Positions 32,771 through 41,854 of a stretch of 42,945 bases of DNA are shown here, one piece after another; the first letter of the stretch is position 1, and each line of letters starts with the position of its first letter. The stretch lies in contig JAAFIU010000010.1 of NCBI GenBank assembly GCA_013298805.1, forward strand, positions 1-42,945. Reading direction: 5' to 3'. The notes below the pieces were generated by a model. It had not been told where the DNA came from. It made no database searches and saw nothing but the letters and a program-made list of their open reading frames with translations. Made by a program: the position numbers and the translations under genes. Source of the stretch: Cytophagales bacterium. Lineage in GTDB: Bacteria > Bacteroidota > Bacteroidia > Cytophagales > Spirosomataceae.

Positions 32771-33919
32771 TTACTTGAATTCCAATTTTGAGGCAAATTT
32801 TTGAGCTTTTAATGATAATTCTGTTGCTAAAAAACAATGCTCCTGCGACATTGCTGTTTCGGTTCGGTTCAAAATGTCATCCACTAACTGTCCGCCAAAT
32901 GGTAATGGGTCGTTGTTGCAATCTATGAATTTTGTTTCTTTGTTATTGACCAAGTACAAATTGTTTCCCGTGTCTTTATTGGCAATATCAATATTTTTAC
33001 GGATTTCAATGTAACCTTCCGTTCCCAAAATAGTTAATCTGCCGTCTCCCCAAGTTTTGAGTCCATCAGGCGTAAACCAGTCCACACGAATGTACCCCGT
33101 TCCTTTGTCTCCTCTCAAAACTAAATCGCCAAAATCTTCAAAAAGTGGAAATTCTGGGTGGTTTACATTGCCAATTTGCGAAGAAACAACTTCTGCTTTT
33201 GTTGAACCAGTAAAAAACAAGAATTGGTCGCATTGGTGAGAGCCAATATCGGTAATAATTCCACCAAATTTATTTTTATCAAAAAACCAATCAGGACGAC
33301 TCTTTATGTTCATTTTGTGAGGTCCCATACCAATGGTTTGAATTACTTTTCCGATTGCCCCTGATTTTACCAATTCTCCTGCTTTTACAGTCGCTTTGTT
33401 TTCAAAACGCTCGCTAAACATAATCGAATAAATACGTTTGGTTTCTTTTTGTACTTTTCTAACTTCTGCTAAATCTTCGAGTGTAGTAATTCCCGGTTTG
33501 TCTGATAAAAAATCCTTTCCATTTTTCATTGCTCTGATACCTAATTGAGCCCTTTCACTGGCAATTCCAGAAGTTAAAATCAATTGAACTGAACTATCTT
33601 CTAAAATTTCTTTTTCGTCCTTTGCTTGTTTTACTTGTGGATATTTTTTTATGAAGTTTGCTAATAAATCAGCTTCTTTCGCATAAACCCCAACTAACTC
33701 GCCACCGCCACGAGTTACTGCATCAACCATTCCATAAATATGACCGTGATTGATACCAATAACAGAAAATTTTATTCTTGGAGCAATATTTTTGATGATG
33801 ACAGGGACTTCTATTTGACTTGTTTTGGCAGAAATATCTTGAATGATACTCGGTGAAAGTACAATTCCTGCGGCACCCGTTAAACTGTTTTTTAAGAAAT
33901 TACGACGATTATTTTCCAT
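32771..33919 (-). CDS. Tat-exported Gfo/Idh/MocA family oxidoreductase
   Basis: A 382-residue oxidoreductase with an N-terminal twin-arginine signal (NNRRNFLKNSLTGAAGIVLS, Arg5/Arg6), a Rossmann NAD-binding part starting at KFSVIGINHGHIYGM near 51, the family EKP-like motif FLSDKPGITTLED, and a C-terminal alpha/beta domain with TDIGSHQCDQFLFFTG. The GxGxxG loop is altered to GINHGH, so nucleotide binding is not certain. It is the last of three consecutive oxidoreductase genes and starts 1 bp before the previous one ends. Exported oxidoreductases of this type have been linked to periplasmic conversion of sugars or glycosides. No substrate can be assigned. Confidence 0.9.
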   Translation of the reverse strand: MENNRRNFLKNSLTGAAGIVLSPSIIQDISAKTSQIEVPVIIKNIAPRIKFSVIGINHGHIYGMVDAVTRGGGELVGVYAKEADLLANFIKKYPQVKQAKDEKEILEDSSVQLILTSGIASERAQLGIRAMKNGKDFLSDKPGITTLEDLAEVRKVQKETKRIYSIMFSERFENKATVKAGELVKSGAIGKVIQTIGMGPHKMNIKSRPDWFFDKNKFGGIITDIGSHQCDQFLFFTGSTKAEVVSSQIGNVNHPEFPLFEDFGDLVLRGDKGTGYIRVDWFTPDGLKTWGDGRLTILGTEGYIEIRKNIDIANKDTGNNLYLVNNKETKFIDCNNDPLPFGGQLVDDILNRTETAMSQEHCFLATELSLKAQKFASKLEFK

Positions 33920-33920
33920 A

Positions 33921-35285
33921 TTATTTTTTTACTTTTTTAGCCAGTTTTAAGGCTTGAGTTGTTGTGTAATATTTGGCAATCATGTTTGGTACTTCCCAAG
34001 ATGGTAGTTTACCTTTTTTTAGATATTCAAAATACTTTTCGGTAACTCTCCCAAAATGTGACTCGTGACCTTCTTTGTATTTTTCGGGGATTTCTACTTC
34101 CCAACCTTTAGCATTTTTTTTCAATTCTACTCCCTGAAATTTCGCTTGGATGAGTTTTAAGTTTTGCATCAACACATTTTCATATAGCTGAGAATTTGCA
34201 ATTGGTTCAATGTACAATGTTGGCTTGTAATTTTGCTCTTTTCCTTGACGAATTACTAAGTTTGCTTTTGTGCCACGCATGATTGAATAATGCGTATCGC
34301 CTCCGCCTTCGGGTGCTTTAAACGCCCAAATTACTGATGCTTTTGCGTGAACTCCTTTCAATTGATAATTAATTTCTCCGTTTGAAAATACCTTCAATAA
34401 AGTATCATTTACAACATCTTTCTTTAAATAATCGGGGAAATTTTGTGTCTTTGTAATGGTTTTAAATTGATTTAAAGTCATATCAGTTGTCCAATGATTA
34501 GCGTTGTTTATTTTAATATCTTTCTGATAATCAATGATTTGTTCAGGGAAACATTCCCATTGAATTAAATCTACTAAATGGGTGGTTACATCTACAATCC
34601 CTTCCCCTTGCTGATTTACATCCATAAACCAAGACGGACGAGTAAGCACACTTCCAGAGACATATTTATAAAAATGATGAACGCTCTCTTTGGTAACAGC
34701 AGGGTTTTCTAAAGTTCCTTTTTCCAGTTTCCCGAAAACGGCAGAAAGTAACGAAAACTCTCGTTGCAGGATCGTACTGATTTCATAACGTTCTGTCATA
34801 ATATCGTACAATAAAACATTTTTTTTCTTTGCCTCGACAAAAGTCCTTTTTAGTTTTTCAAAATCTTTTCCATTGATAATCATTGGTTTGTCAGCCAAAA
34901 CATTAAATCCTGCATGAATAGATTTTTCTAAATAGTCAGATTTTATAAGATTATTACCAGCAATCACGACAATATTTCCTGCTTTTTCATCTAACATTTT
35001 TTGAAAATAATCGCTTCCTGTATAAACTTTTTCTTGCCAATGAGTAGGTTGGTCTTTGCGATTATTATAAGAATTGATTCTATCTATATGAAAATCAACA
35101 TCTGCACCCACAGGAGCATACACGTGTACCTGCGGATTGACCTCTGGGTACATACTTTTTTGTACTAAAGCCGCATGAAAATGACCGGGGTCGAGAGTAA
35201 TTAATTTGAATTCTTTTGATGCTTGGGAATAACCAAAACTTGATATTAGCGATAATCCCAAGGTTAATTTTGAAATTTTTGTCAT
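33921..35285 (-). CDS. Exported Gfo/Idh/MocA-like oxidoreductase with C-terminal Oxidoreduct_C domain
   Basis: A 454-residue member of the oxidoreductase group with the PF16490-type C-terminal domain. It has a Sec-type signal (SKLTLGLSLISSFGYSQ) rather than a Tat motif. The N-terminal part reads EFKLITLDPGHFHAALVQKS, without the normal GxGxxG, then VVIAGNNLIKSDYLEKSIHA, LADKPMIINGKDF, DIMTERYEIS and a C-terminal GDTHYSIMRGTKANLVIRQG. Loss of the glycine loop and Sec export together suggest it may not use NAD in the usual way. It lies in one transcription unit with genes on both sides (1 and 15 bp). Function unknown. Confidence 0.85.
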   Translation of the reverse strand: MTKISKLTLGLSLISSFGYSQASKEFKLITLDPGHFHAALVQKSMYPEVNPQVHVYAPVGADVDFHIDRINSYNNRKDQPTHWQEKVYTGSDYFQKMLDEKAGNIVVIAGNNLIKSDYLEKSIHAGFNVLADKPMIINGKDFEKLKRTFVEAKKKNVLLYDIMTERYEISTILQREFSLLSAVFGKLEKGTLENPAVTKESVHHFYKYVSGSVLTRPSWFMDVNQQGEGIVDVTTHLVDLIQWECFPEQIIDYQKDIKINNANHWTTDMTLNQFKTITKTQNFPDYLKKDVVNDTLLKVFSNGEINYQLKGVHAKASVIWAFKAPEGGGDTHYSIMRGTKANLVIRQGKEQNYKPTLYIEPIANSQLYENVLMQNLKLIQAKFQGVELKKNAKGWEVEIPEKYKEGHESHFGRVTEKYFEYLKKGKLPSWEVPNMIAKYYTTTQALKLAKKVKK

Positions 35286-35300
35286 TTCATTAAATGAATT

Positions 35301-36722
35301 TTATTTTTTCTTTAAGGGGTTAGCCAATTTAATCGCATAAGGAGCTCTTTGTTCTCTTGCTAATAATTTATTCGCTTCTTCATCATTTTTGAATCTTTCC
35401 GTTTTAGGATTCCAAAAAAGTTTACGGTTCAGTTTCATGGCGGCGTGGTGCAACAAACAGGCTGAACATGAACGGTGACCTATTTCAGCAGGGGCAAGTG
35501 GTTCTTTTCGTGAAACTATACTCTCAAGCCAATTGCCATGATGGTCATTGCTGACGGGCAAATGAATTTCATTTGGTGCAATTACTGAAGATAACAATTT
35601 TGGATCGCTGGCATCTAATTTTTTAGCGGCATTTTGTTTTGCAATGGGGTCGCTGGCGGTTACAGATGAATCTCCACGAGACACAAAAATCCAACCTTCT
35701 GTTCCTTCAAAACGGATACCGTTAGGAATTTCATTACTTACCGTCATCTGAACGCCATTTTCGTAGAGAGCTTCGGTTCTGAAAATTCCGTGAACATTCC
35801 ATAATCCACTTTTAGGAAAATCTGCTTTTCCCCAAATTTCAAGAGGGCCTGTATATTCGGTGTCCATTGCCCAATGTGCAGAATCTATATGGTGAGCACC
35901 CCATCCCGTAATCATTCCTGCTCCAAATTGCTCACAACGTAACCAACCTGGGCGGTCAAAACCCATTTGTGGATGAACTCTTTTTTCGGTATAATAAACG
36001 TCAGGTGTTGTGCCTAACCACATATCATAATTGAGGTTTTTGGGAATGGGCATTTGTGGTTCTTCATCACCCGATGGGTCACCCGGTAAGCCAACATAAA
36101 CTCTTTGAAGTTTGCCAATTCTGCCATTTCTGACTAATTCGGCAACATATCTAAACTGTTGAGTGGAACGTTGCTGACTTCCTACTTGAACGATTCTACC
36201 CGAAGCTTTTACGGCATCTGCCATCATTCTTCCTTCTGCAATCGTCAAGGAAGCAGGTTTTTGCATATAAACGTCTTTGCCCGCACCTACGGCATGAATA
36301 ACGATGGGGGCGTGCCAATGGTCGGGTGTACTGACCAAAACGGCATCAATATCTTTATTAGCTAATAAATCTTGATAATGGTCATAGCCTTTTACACCTT
36401 TGAAATCTTTGCCTGTTTTCTTGGTATAATAGTCATTGACTAAATCCTGAGCAGATTTTACTCGATTGCTATCTAAGTCGCAAACGGCCGTAATTTGAGC
36501 ATTGTCATATTTCCAAACTCCAGGCATATCGTGTCCACGAGAGATTCTTCCTACGCCAATTGCTCCAATATTTATTCGATTGCTGGGTGCATTTTTGCCA
36601 AAAACAGAAGCAGGTAAAATAGTCGGGAATCCACTGATAATGGCACTGCCTGCCAATATACCCTTTGAACTTAAATTAAGAAATTTTCTTCTTGAGATAG
36701 CATCATTTTGTTCTGGATTCAT
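35301..36722 (-). CDS. Tat-exported Gfo/Idh/MocA family oxidoreductase, first of operon
   Basis: A 473-residue oxidoreductase with twin-arginine signal SRRKFLNLSSKGILAGSAI (Arg11/Arg12). A full Rossmann signature INIGAIGVGRISRGHDMPG near 50, VLVSTPDHWHAPIVIHAV, the substrate motif MQKPASLTIAEG, SQQRSTQQFRYV and a WGAHHIDSAHWAM catalytic-type segment point to a functional NAD(P)-dependent enzyme of the larger environmental subgroup often clustered with sugar isomerases and dehydrogenase-cytochrome proteins. Tat export would allow the cofactor to be bound before translocation. The leading gene of the three-gene unit; a degenerate LacI-like site lies 52-65 bp upstream. Confidence 0.92.
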   Translation of the reverse strand: MNPEQNDAISRRKFLNLSSKGILAGSAIISGFPTILPASVFGKNAPSNRINIGAIGVGRISRGHDMPGVWKYDNAQITAVCDLDSNRVKSAQDLVNDYYTKKTGKDFKGVKGYDHYQDLLANKDIDAVLVSTPDHWHAPIVIHAVGAGKDVYMQKPASLTIAEGRMMADAVKASGRIVQVGSQQRSTQQFRYVAELVRNGRIGKLQRVYVGLPGDPSGDEEPQMPIPKNLNYDMWLGTTPDVYYTEKRVHPQMGFDRPGWLRCEQFGAGMITGWGAHHIDSAHWAMDTEYTGPLEIWGKADFPKSGLWNVHGIFRTEALYENGVQMTVSNEIPNGIRFEGTEGWIFVSRGDSSVTASDPIAKQNAAKKLDASDPKLLSSVIAPNEIHLPVSNDHHGNWLESIVSRKEPLAPAEIGHRSCSACLLHHAAMKLNRKLFWNPKTERFKNDEEANKLLAREQRAPYAIKLANPLKKK

Positions 36723-36773
36723 AAGTTTTTTGGATTGTTTTTGGTTTCTTAATCATTTCAATAATATTCACGT

Positions 36774-36787
36774 TTTAGCCGATTGCA
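36774..36787. promoter_or_regulatory. Degenerate LacI-family operator upstream of the oxidoreductase operon
   Basis: TTTAGCCGATTGCA matches the reverse complement of the operator at 25455-25468 (TGCAACCGATTGCA) at 11 of 14 bases. The match extends as CCGATTGCATAAA, 13 identical bases (36779-36791). One half-site is intact and the other decayed. Confidence 0.45.
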
Positions 36788-36863
36788 TAAAAATACAGAT
36801 GTTTAAAAGTCTAAGAGCTAAATTGTCTTTCTAAGAAAAAGTAGAATTTATTTGTTATAAATG

Positions 36864-36893
36864 AAAGAGTAAATACAAGATTATTTACTCTTT
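36864..36893. repeat. 12-bp perfect hairpin in divergent gap
   Basis: AAAGAGTAAATA (36864-36875), loop CAAGAT, exact reverse complement (36882-36893). It lies 122 bp before the lipoprotein hydrolase ATG and could be a regulator site or an RNA hairpin. Confidence 0.6.
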
Positions 36894-37014
36894 ATGATGG
36901 CTAATTTTTTATGCGTGAATATTTACTTGAGCTTATTTTAGTTGATGTTCTTCTCAAAATTGCAACAACTATATTGTAAATTTCGTTAAAAATACGTACC
37001 AAAATATCATTGAC

Positions 37015-38238
37015 ATGACTTCAACTTATAACAAGTTTAAAATCTATTATCTTTTTCTTCCTTTCCTGTTTATTATTCTGAACGGTTGTGGAACTTCATC
37101 CAATTCTGACCCAACCCCACAAGAAAATAAATATTTAGTCAGCAGTTCATTAATTGGCGAGTATTCAAAAACATCATTGCAATCTCGTGCTGATGGGTTG
37201 AGTGGAGGAGTAAATAATCCAGTCGTTACAATTTTTGTTTCTTCGCTTCTAAAATATGACATAAAGGCTTACAAAATAATTTACAAAACCAAGAATACTG
37301 ATGGAACAGAAATTCAGGCATCTGGGGCATTAATTATTCCATCAACTACGGAGGCGATACCAATGATTAGCCAACAACACGGTACTATTAGAACCGATGC
37401 ACAAGCTCCTTCCAATTATCAAGCAAGCAGTGAGGCATATTCAATTGCCTCAATTTTCGGTTCAAACGGTTACATTATTGCTTGTCCAGATTATATCGGT
37501 TATGGTGTTTCAAAAAGCATTCAACATCCTTACGAACACCGTGAAAGTTTGGCACAAGCCAGTTTGGATATGATTAGGGCATCGTCTGAGTTTTTGGCGA
37601 ATGAAAAGGTAAATTGGAATAAAAAACTGATGGTTACGGGCTATTCACAGGGAGGTTTTGCTACGATGTCTCTTCAAAAAAAGATTGAAGAACAATTTCC
37701 AACTGAATTTAATTTAGTCGCATCTTCTTGTGGAGCAGGGGCTTACAATAAATCTCAGTTCATGAAAGATTTGTTTAACACTACTACTCATGCCATTCCA
37801 GAATACAATCAATTGTATATTTGGGTGACCCAAACGTATAATCGGATTTACGGTTTGAATCGTTTGATGAATACCTATTTTAAGGAACCTTATGCTACTG
37901 ATATTCAAGCAAATGGAAATAATGCTAATGTTAATGTTAGTTTTAATTTAGCGGTAAACGAGTCGTTTAAAAAAGCGGTCAATGACGGTACTGATACCCC
38001 ATTTTTGAATGCTGTAAAAGATAATGACGTTTTTGATTGGGCTCCCAAAACTGAAACACAATTGTATCACGGCGATGCTGACCAACAGGTTTTTTATTCA
38101 AATTCTGTGACTGCCGAACAAGCCATGAAAGCAAAAGGAGGGAAAGTGACGCTGTTCACGACTAAAGGCGGAACGCACGGTTCAACGCTTCAAGATTATG
38201 CCATTGGGACTTATACTTTTTTTAGTGGTAAAAGATAA
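37015..38238 (+). CDS. Lipoprotein alpha/beta hydrolase (secreted lipase/esterase-like)
   Basis: A 407-residue exported hydrolase. The signal peptide ends in a lipobox-like LNGCG (Cys25), so it is a probable lipoprotein facing the periplasm or surface. The catalytic triad fits an alpha/beta hydrolase: Ser in VTGYSQGGFATM (GxSxG), Asp in YHGDADQQV, and His in KGGTHGSTL, with DYIGYGVSK as the strand after the oxyanion region. The pattern is that of secretory lipases (LIP/DUF-type) rather than a cinnamoyl esterase. It is divergent from the oxidoreductase operon and convergent with the large cytochrome gene; no functional partner is obvious. Confidence 0.88.
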   Translation: MTSTYNKFKIYYLFLPFLFIILNGCGTSSNSDPTPQENKYLVSSSLIGEYSKTSLQSRADGLSGGVNNPVVTIFVSSLLKYDIKAYKIIYKTKNTDGTEIQASGALIIPSTTEAIPMISQQHGTIRTDAQAPSNYQASSEAYSIASIFGSNGYIIACPDYIGYGVSKSIQHPYEHRESLAQASLDMIRASSEFLANEKVNWNKKLMVTGYSQGGFATMSLQKKIEEQFPTEFNLVASSCGAGAYNKSQFMKDLFNTTTHAIPEYNQLYIWVTQTYNRIYGLNRLMNTYFKEPYATDIQANGNNANVNVSFNLAVNESFKKAVNDGTDTPFLNAVKDNDVFDWAPKTETQLYHGDADQQVFYSNSVTAEQAMKAKGGKVTLFTTKGGTHGSTLQDYAIGTYTFFSGKR

Positions 38239-38244
38239 TTAGAG

Positions 38245-38308
38245 GGTTGTGTCGAATAGTATTCGCCAACGCTCAAATTGAACTTGGCGAATGCTATTAG
38301 CCACAACC
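38245..38308. repeat. Imperfect 64-nt hairpin after the hydrolase gene
   Basis: GGTTGTG, AATAG and ATTCGCCAA pair in order with TTGGCGAAT, CTATT and CACAACC, separated by short symmetric internal loops. It starts 7 bp after the stop codon at 38238 and comes before the stronger terminator at 38321. Candidate REP-like element or 3' stabilising hairpin. Confidence 0.6.
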
Positions 38309-38320
38309 AATTATCAACAA

Positions 38321-38357
38321 AAAAACGTCGATAAGCATTTTGTTTATCGACGTTTTT
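38321..38357. terminator. Bidirectional terminator between convergent genes
   Basis: The arm AAAAACGTCGATAA (38321-38334), a 9-nt loop, and its exact reverse complement at 38344-38357 ending in a T-run. A-run on one side and T-run on the other suit both the hydrolase gene and the opposing cytochrome gene. Confidence 0.85.
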
Positions 38358-38375
38358 GTTACTGAAACTGCTATT

Positions 38376-41300
38376 TTATTGTAATGTACTCAAATATTCT
38401 ACGACATCTCTGATTTCTCTTTTAGAAAGTAAACTTCCCATTGGAGGCATTCCTGATGCTACATTTTCTCTTTTCTTGATTCTGGCTACTGGCACTACTA
38501 ATGGTTCTGCATCAGAAGTAGTAATGGTTAATTCAGTTGCGGTTTCTTTCGCTAATGTTCCATTTACTTCTTGTCCGTCAACGAGTGTTAAAATTACACT
38601 ACCATAACCTGGAGAAAGTCTCGCACTTGGTTCAACAAGCGCTTGTAAAATTTGTTCTCTCGTTAAAATACTTCCGATTTTCGTTAGAGGAGGTCCCACA
38701 GCACCACCTTCGCCACTACTACCAACTGTATGACAACGGACACATTGAGCTGTACTGTTATAATTGAAAATGTTTCTTCCTTCTTGTCTATTTCCACCGT
38801 AAAGTGATTCTGCGTACTCACCCAAGAATGAGTCTGCTTTTTTCAAACTTGCAATTTTTGCTTTTAATTCAGCGATTCCAGAAGCCTCAACGGTTTCTTT
38901 TAATTCTAATGAAAGGCTCGGTGAAATTTTATTATTTTTCAATTGTTCAATTAAATCCGATAAAATTACTTTCGTTTTATCAGCTTCCATTTTACCCAAA
39001 ACTGTCAAAAGTTGTTGTTGTTCCTTAATTCCGCCTTTGGTAAAAATGGTACTCACCAAAACAGGTAAACTCTCTTTTGTAACATTATTGTTGTTCAAAA
39101 GACCAATTGAGGTTGTTCTTACGGATTCGGTTTTGTCTTCAAGTCCACTCTTGATAATTTCTCCAAGTCCTTTGTATTTCAATTGGTTAAGGGCTGGAAG
39201 GATGGCTACTTTAACTTTATCGTTTGAGTTTTCTGAATAGATTTTTGCCAATTGGTCGGTAGCTTCTGTCATGTTCAATTCTGCAATTAAACCTGCCATG
39301 GCAATAATCGTTTCTGGATTAGTTTCCTTCAAGAAATTATTAACGTGGGGTTTAATTTTGGCTTTCACCAAAGTTACATCTCGTTTTATGATGCCACGAT
39401 AACGACCGTCAACTCTGTCAGTTTCAGATGGATTTACCCAAGTTCCTAAAGTAGCAATTGCCTCTGATTTAATATTATCGTCAATATCAGTTCTGGTTGA
39501 AAACGCAATCAGTGCATCTAATTCTTTCTCACCGCCAACTCTCAAAGCCGCATTGATGGCTCTTCTTAAAAGCGGTTCTGACGTAAATCTTTTTTCATTT
39601 AAAACGGAAGCCAAAGTAGGCAACGCCGCCGTGATTGATAAGTCATCATTAATGCCACGGGCTGCTTCGGTAACAATGTATTCGTCTTGGTCTTTCAAGA
39701 AAGTAGCAATATTTGGATTGCCCAATCTTCTCAACACTAAAACGGCCGCTGTTCTCAATGCTTTGCTTGGATTATTTGCCAAAGCTAAAATTGGTTCAAC
39801 TTTTCCAATTTTCGACAATGCCAAAACACCTGCGTGACGTAAATACAAATCGTTATCATTATTTGCCGAAAGCATTTCAATTAATGGTTGAACTGCATCT
39901 TGTTGAGCCGTTTTTCCGATTGCCTCCGCACTATAAAATTTCACTCTTGGATTCTCATTTTTCAAAAGAGCAATTAACGTACTTCCTGCTCCTGTGATTT
40001 TGGCATCGCCAATCATTTTTGTGGCTTGTACGATAATCTCAGCATCTTTGTCGGCTAAAAGTCCGATTAATGTTGGAGCAACCGACTTGTCTTTTCTGGC
40101 AATTTGTCCAACGCCCCAAATGCCGTGAATTCTGGCTAATTGATTATCGGTCTGGGCAATTGCTTTTTTCAAAACTGCTAAACCTGTTGCACCTCTTTCA
40201 ACCAATTCAAATTGTGCTTTCTGACGAATACGCATATCAACATTGCCGAGCAAAGTATAAAGCATATCAGTTGTTTGTTTGGCATAATCCAACTGAATTA
40301 GGCGTTTAGTTTCGTTTCTGAGTGCTTCTAAATCGTTTTTATCTTTCGTTACATCAACTTTCCAAACTCTTCCGTAATTCTTTGTATCCCAGCCGTTTAT
40401 CCAATCGGCGGCGTATAAAGCTCCGTCTGGACCAAATCTGATGCCCGTTGGTAAAATACCGCCAACGATGTCTTTTTCGCCATCTAATTCAAAAGATGCA
40501 CCTTTTGGTTTTAAGCCAAAAGACCATATATGTGAACGAGTTGGCGTTCCAACAAATTCTACTAAAAAGAATTTATTTTTCCACTCCGAACCCAATGCCG
40601 TTCCTGGATTATAAACCATTCCTGTTGGTCCATTGTGGTAATTCATAATTGGAGGAATGATGTACGCTGCTTGACCTTCCCAACGTGGTTTGAAGAGTTT
40701 TTCATTCATCCACACGTTGTATTTATTGTTTTTAGGGTCGGTATATTTTCCGTATTGCCAGTTTGAACGCCATCCCGCATCCGAACCTTGAACGATGTGA
40801 ACTAAACGCTCGCTTTCACCGGGGTAATCGCCATCGTTGTCCGACGAAATTAAATTTCCGTAATCATCAAAAACGAATTCGTGCGTATTTCTTAAACCCG
40901 AAGCAAAGATTTCAAAATCACTTCCGTCTGGGTTTGAACGAGCAATAATTCCCGAATTGGGATGTTCAAATTTCTTACCATCAGGCGTAGTAATATTTGC
41001 TCCAATATCGCCAATATTCCAATAAAGTTTCCCATCAGGTCCTTCAATTAAACCCGACATCCCATGTCCACCAAAACCAATATGAACCCCGTAACCATGA
41101 CTAATTGACGTTTTTTGGTCATAAACCCCGTCTCCATTGGTATCTTTCAAACGCCAAACATCTGGAGCAATGCCAATAAAAGCATCTTTTCTTCTAACCA
41201 AAATACCACCCGCAACGTCGGAAATTTCTTCGTTAAAATCATTTAAAACTCTGGTCGAAGTCTCGGCAACGCCATCGTTGTTTTTATCTTCAATTTTCCA

Positions 41301-41792
41301 AACTTCGTCTTTTTCAACCTTCAAATCTTTCCAGTCGTGAACGCCATCTTCGTTTAAATCTTTCAACCAAGCGTTTTTTTCACTTTTATCGGAAGAAAAT
41401 GTTTTTCGTAAAAAAGCACGTCTGTCTTCAACTGTTTTCAAACTGATAGATTCTGTCATCCAATCACGGTGACCACGAATGTCAAATTCTGAGTTTTTTT
41501 GTCGATTGGTTCTGATTAAATAAACTTTGCCCCAATCGTCGATTGACATGGCTACGGGGTCAGGAGCAAGGGAATCAGATGCCCAAAGGCTTACTTGTAA
41601 ACCATCGGCAACTTTGATGGAGGTTTTATCACGAATTTCTTTTGCTTTCGAGAGAACTGTTTTTGGGTCTTCCCGAACTACCATTGGCTTTACGACAGGA
41701 GCTTTTTTCTGAGCAACGGCAGTATTTACAACGGTTAAAGCAGATGAAATCGCAAGAATAGAAATTCTGCAAATAGGGGATTTCATATACAT
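38376..41792 (-). CDS. PVC-type dehydrogenase/HEAT-repeat/cytochrome c fusion protein
   Basis: An 1138-residue exported protein with three parts. After the signal peptide (ending VVNTAVAQ) comes a beta-propeller dehydrogenase-like region (about 60-480; SLAPDPVAMSIDDWGKVYLI, GHGMSGLIEGPDGKLYWNIG, LPTGIRFGPDGALYAADWIN). HEAT-like helical repeats follow (about 500-980). At the C-terminus is the Pirellula/Verrucomicrobium-type heme domain with a CVRCH motif (Cys1017-His1021) and a methionine-rich SGMPPMG as likely axial ligand. These proteins are thought to oxidise sugars or alcohols in the periplasm and pass electrons to cytochrome c; activity is untested for most. Aspartate-rich loops (EDGVHDWKD, DTNGDGVYD) suggest calcium binding. 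ATG 41786 is an alternative start. It may act with the exported oxidoreductases, an inference. Confidence 0.9.
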   Translation of the reverse strand: MYMKSPICRISILAISSALTVVNTAVAQKKAPVVKPMVVREDPKTVLSKAKEIRDKTSIKVADGLQVSLWASDSLAPDPVAMSIDDWGKVYLIRTNRQKNSEFDIRGHRDWMTESISLKTVEDRRAFLRKTFSSDKSEKNAWLKDLNEDGVHDWKDLKVEKDEVWKIEDKNNDGVAETSTRVLNDFNEEISDVAGGILVRRKDAFIGIAPDVWRLKDTNGDGVYDQKTSISHGYGVHIGFGGHGMSGLIEGPDGKLYWNIGDIGANITTPDGKKFEHPNSGIIARSNPDGSDFEIFASGLRNTHEFVFDDYGNLISSDNDGDYPGESERLVHIVQGSDAGWRSNWQYGKYTDPKNNKYNVWMNEKLFKPRWEGQAAYIIPPIMNYHNGPTGMVYNPGTALGSEWKNKFFLVEFVGTPTRSHIWSFGLKPKGASFELDGEKDIVGGILPTGIRFGPDGALYAADWINGWDTKNYGRVWKVDVTKDKNDLEALRNETKRLIQLDYAKQTTDMLYTLLGNVDMRIRQKAQFELVERGATGLAVLKKAIAQTDNQLARIHGIWGVGQIARKDKSVAPTLIGLLADKDAEIIVQATKMIGDAKITGAGSTLIALLKNENPRVKFYSAEAIGKTAQQDAVQPLIEMLSANNDNDLYLRHAGVLALSKIGKVEPILALANNPSKALRTAAVLVLRRLGNPNIATFLKDQDEYIVTEAARGINDDLSITAALPTLASVLNEKRFTSEPLLRRAINAALRVGGEKELDALIAFSTRTDIDDNIKSEAIATLGTWVNPSETDRVDGRYRGIIKRDVTLVKAKIKPHVNNFLKETNPETIIAMAGLIAELNMTEATDQLAKIYSENSNDKVKVAILPALNQLKYKGLGEIIKSGLEDKTESVRTTSIGLLNNNNVTKESLPVLVSTIFTKGGIKEQQQLLTVLGKMEADKTKVILSDLIEQLKNNKISPSLSLELKETVEASGIAELKAKIASLKKADSFLGEYAESLYGGNRQEGRNIFNYNSTAQCVRCHTVGSSGEGGAVGPPLTKIGSILTREQILQALVEPSARLSPGYGSVILTLVDGQEVNGTLAKETATELTITTSDAEPLVVPVARIKKRENVASGMPPMGSLLSKREIRDVVEYLSTLQ

Positions 41793-41854
41793 GGATTGTT
41801 AAATAGTAATATTATGTTTAAAAGGTTGTACGTTTGGTTTTTTACTGATGAATT

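Larger units (their letters stand above)
36723..37014. other. Divergent control region between oxidoreductase operon and lipoprotein hydrolase
   Basis: A 292-bp gap without a gene. It contains a 13-nt match to the LacI operator region (36779-36791) and a 12-bp perfect hairpin (36864-36893). Confidence 0.6.

Noticed and set aside
38804-40948. Several plus-strand open frames of 60-95 residues opposite the cytochrome/HEAT gene
   Set aside because: All are antisense to one continuous 1138-residue protein with clear domains and show no domain of their own.
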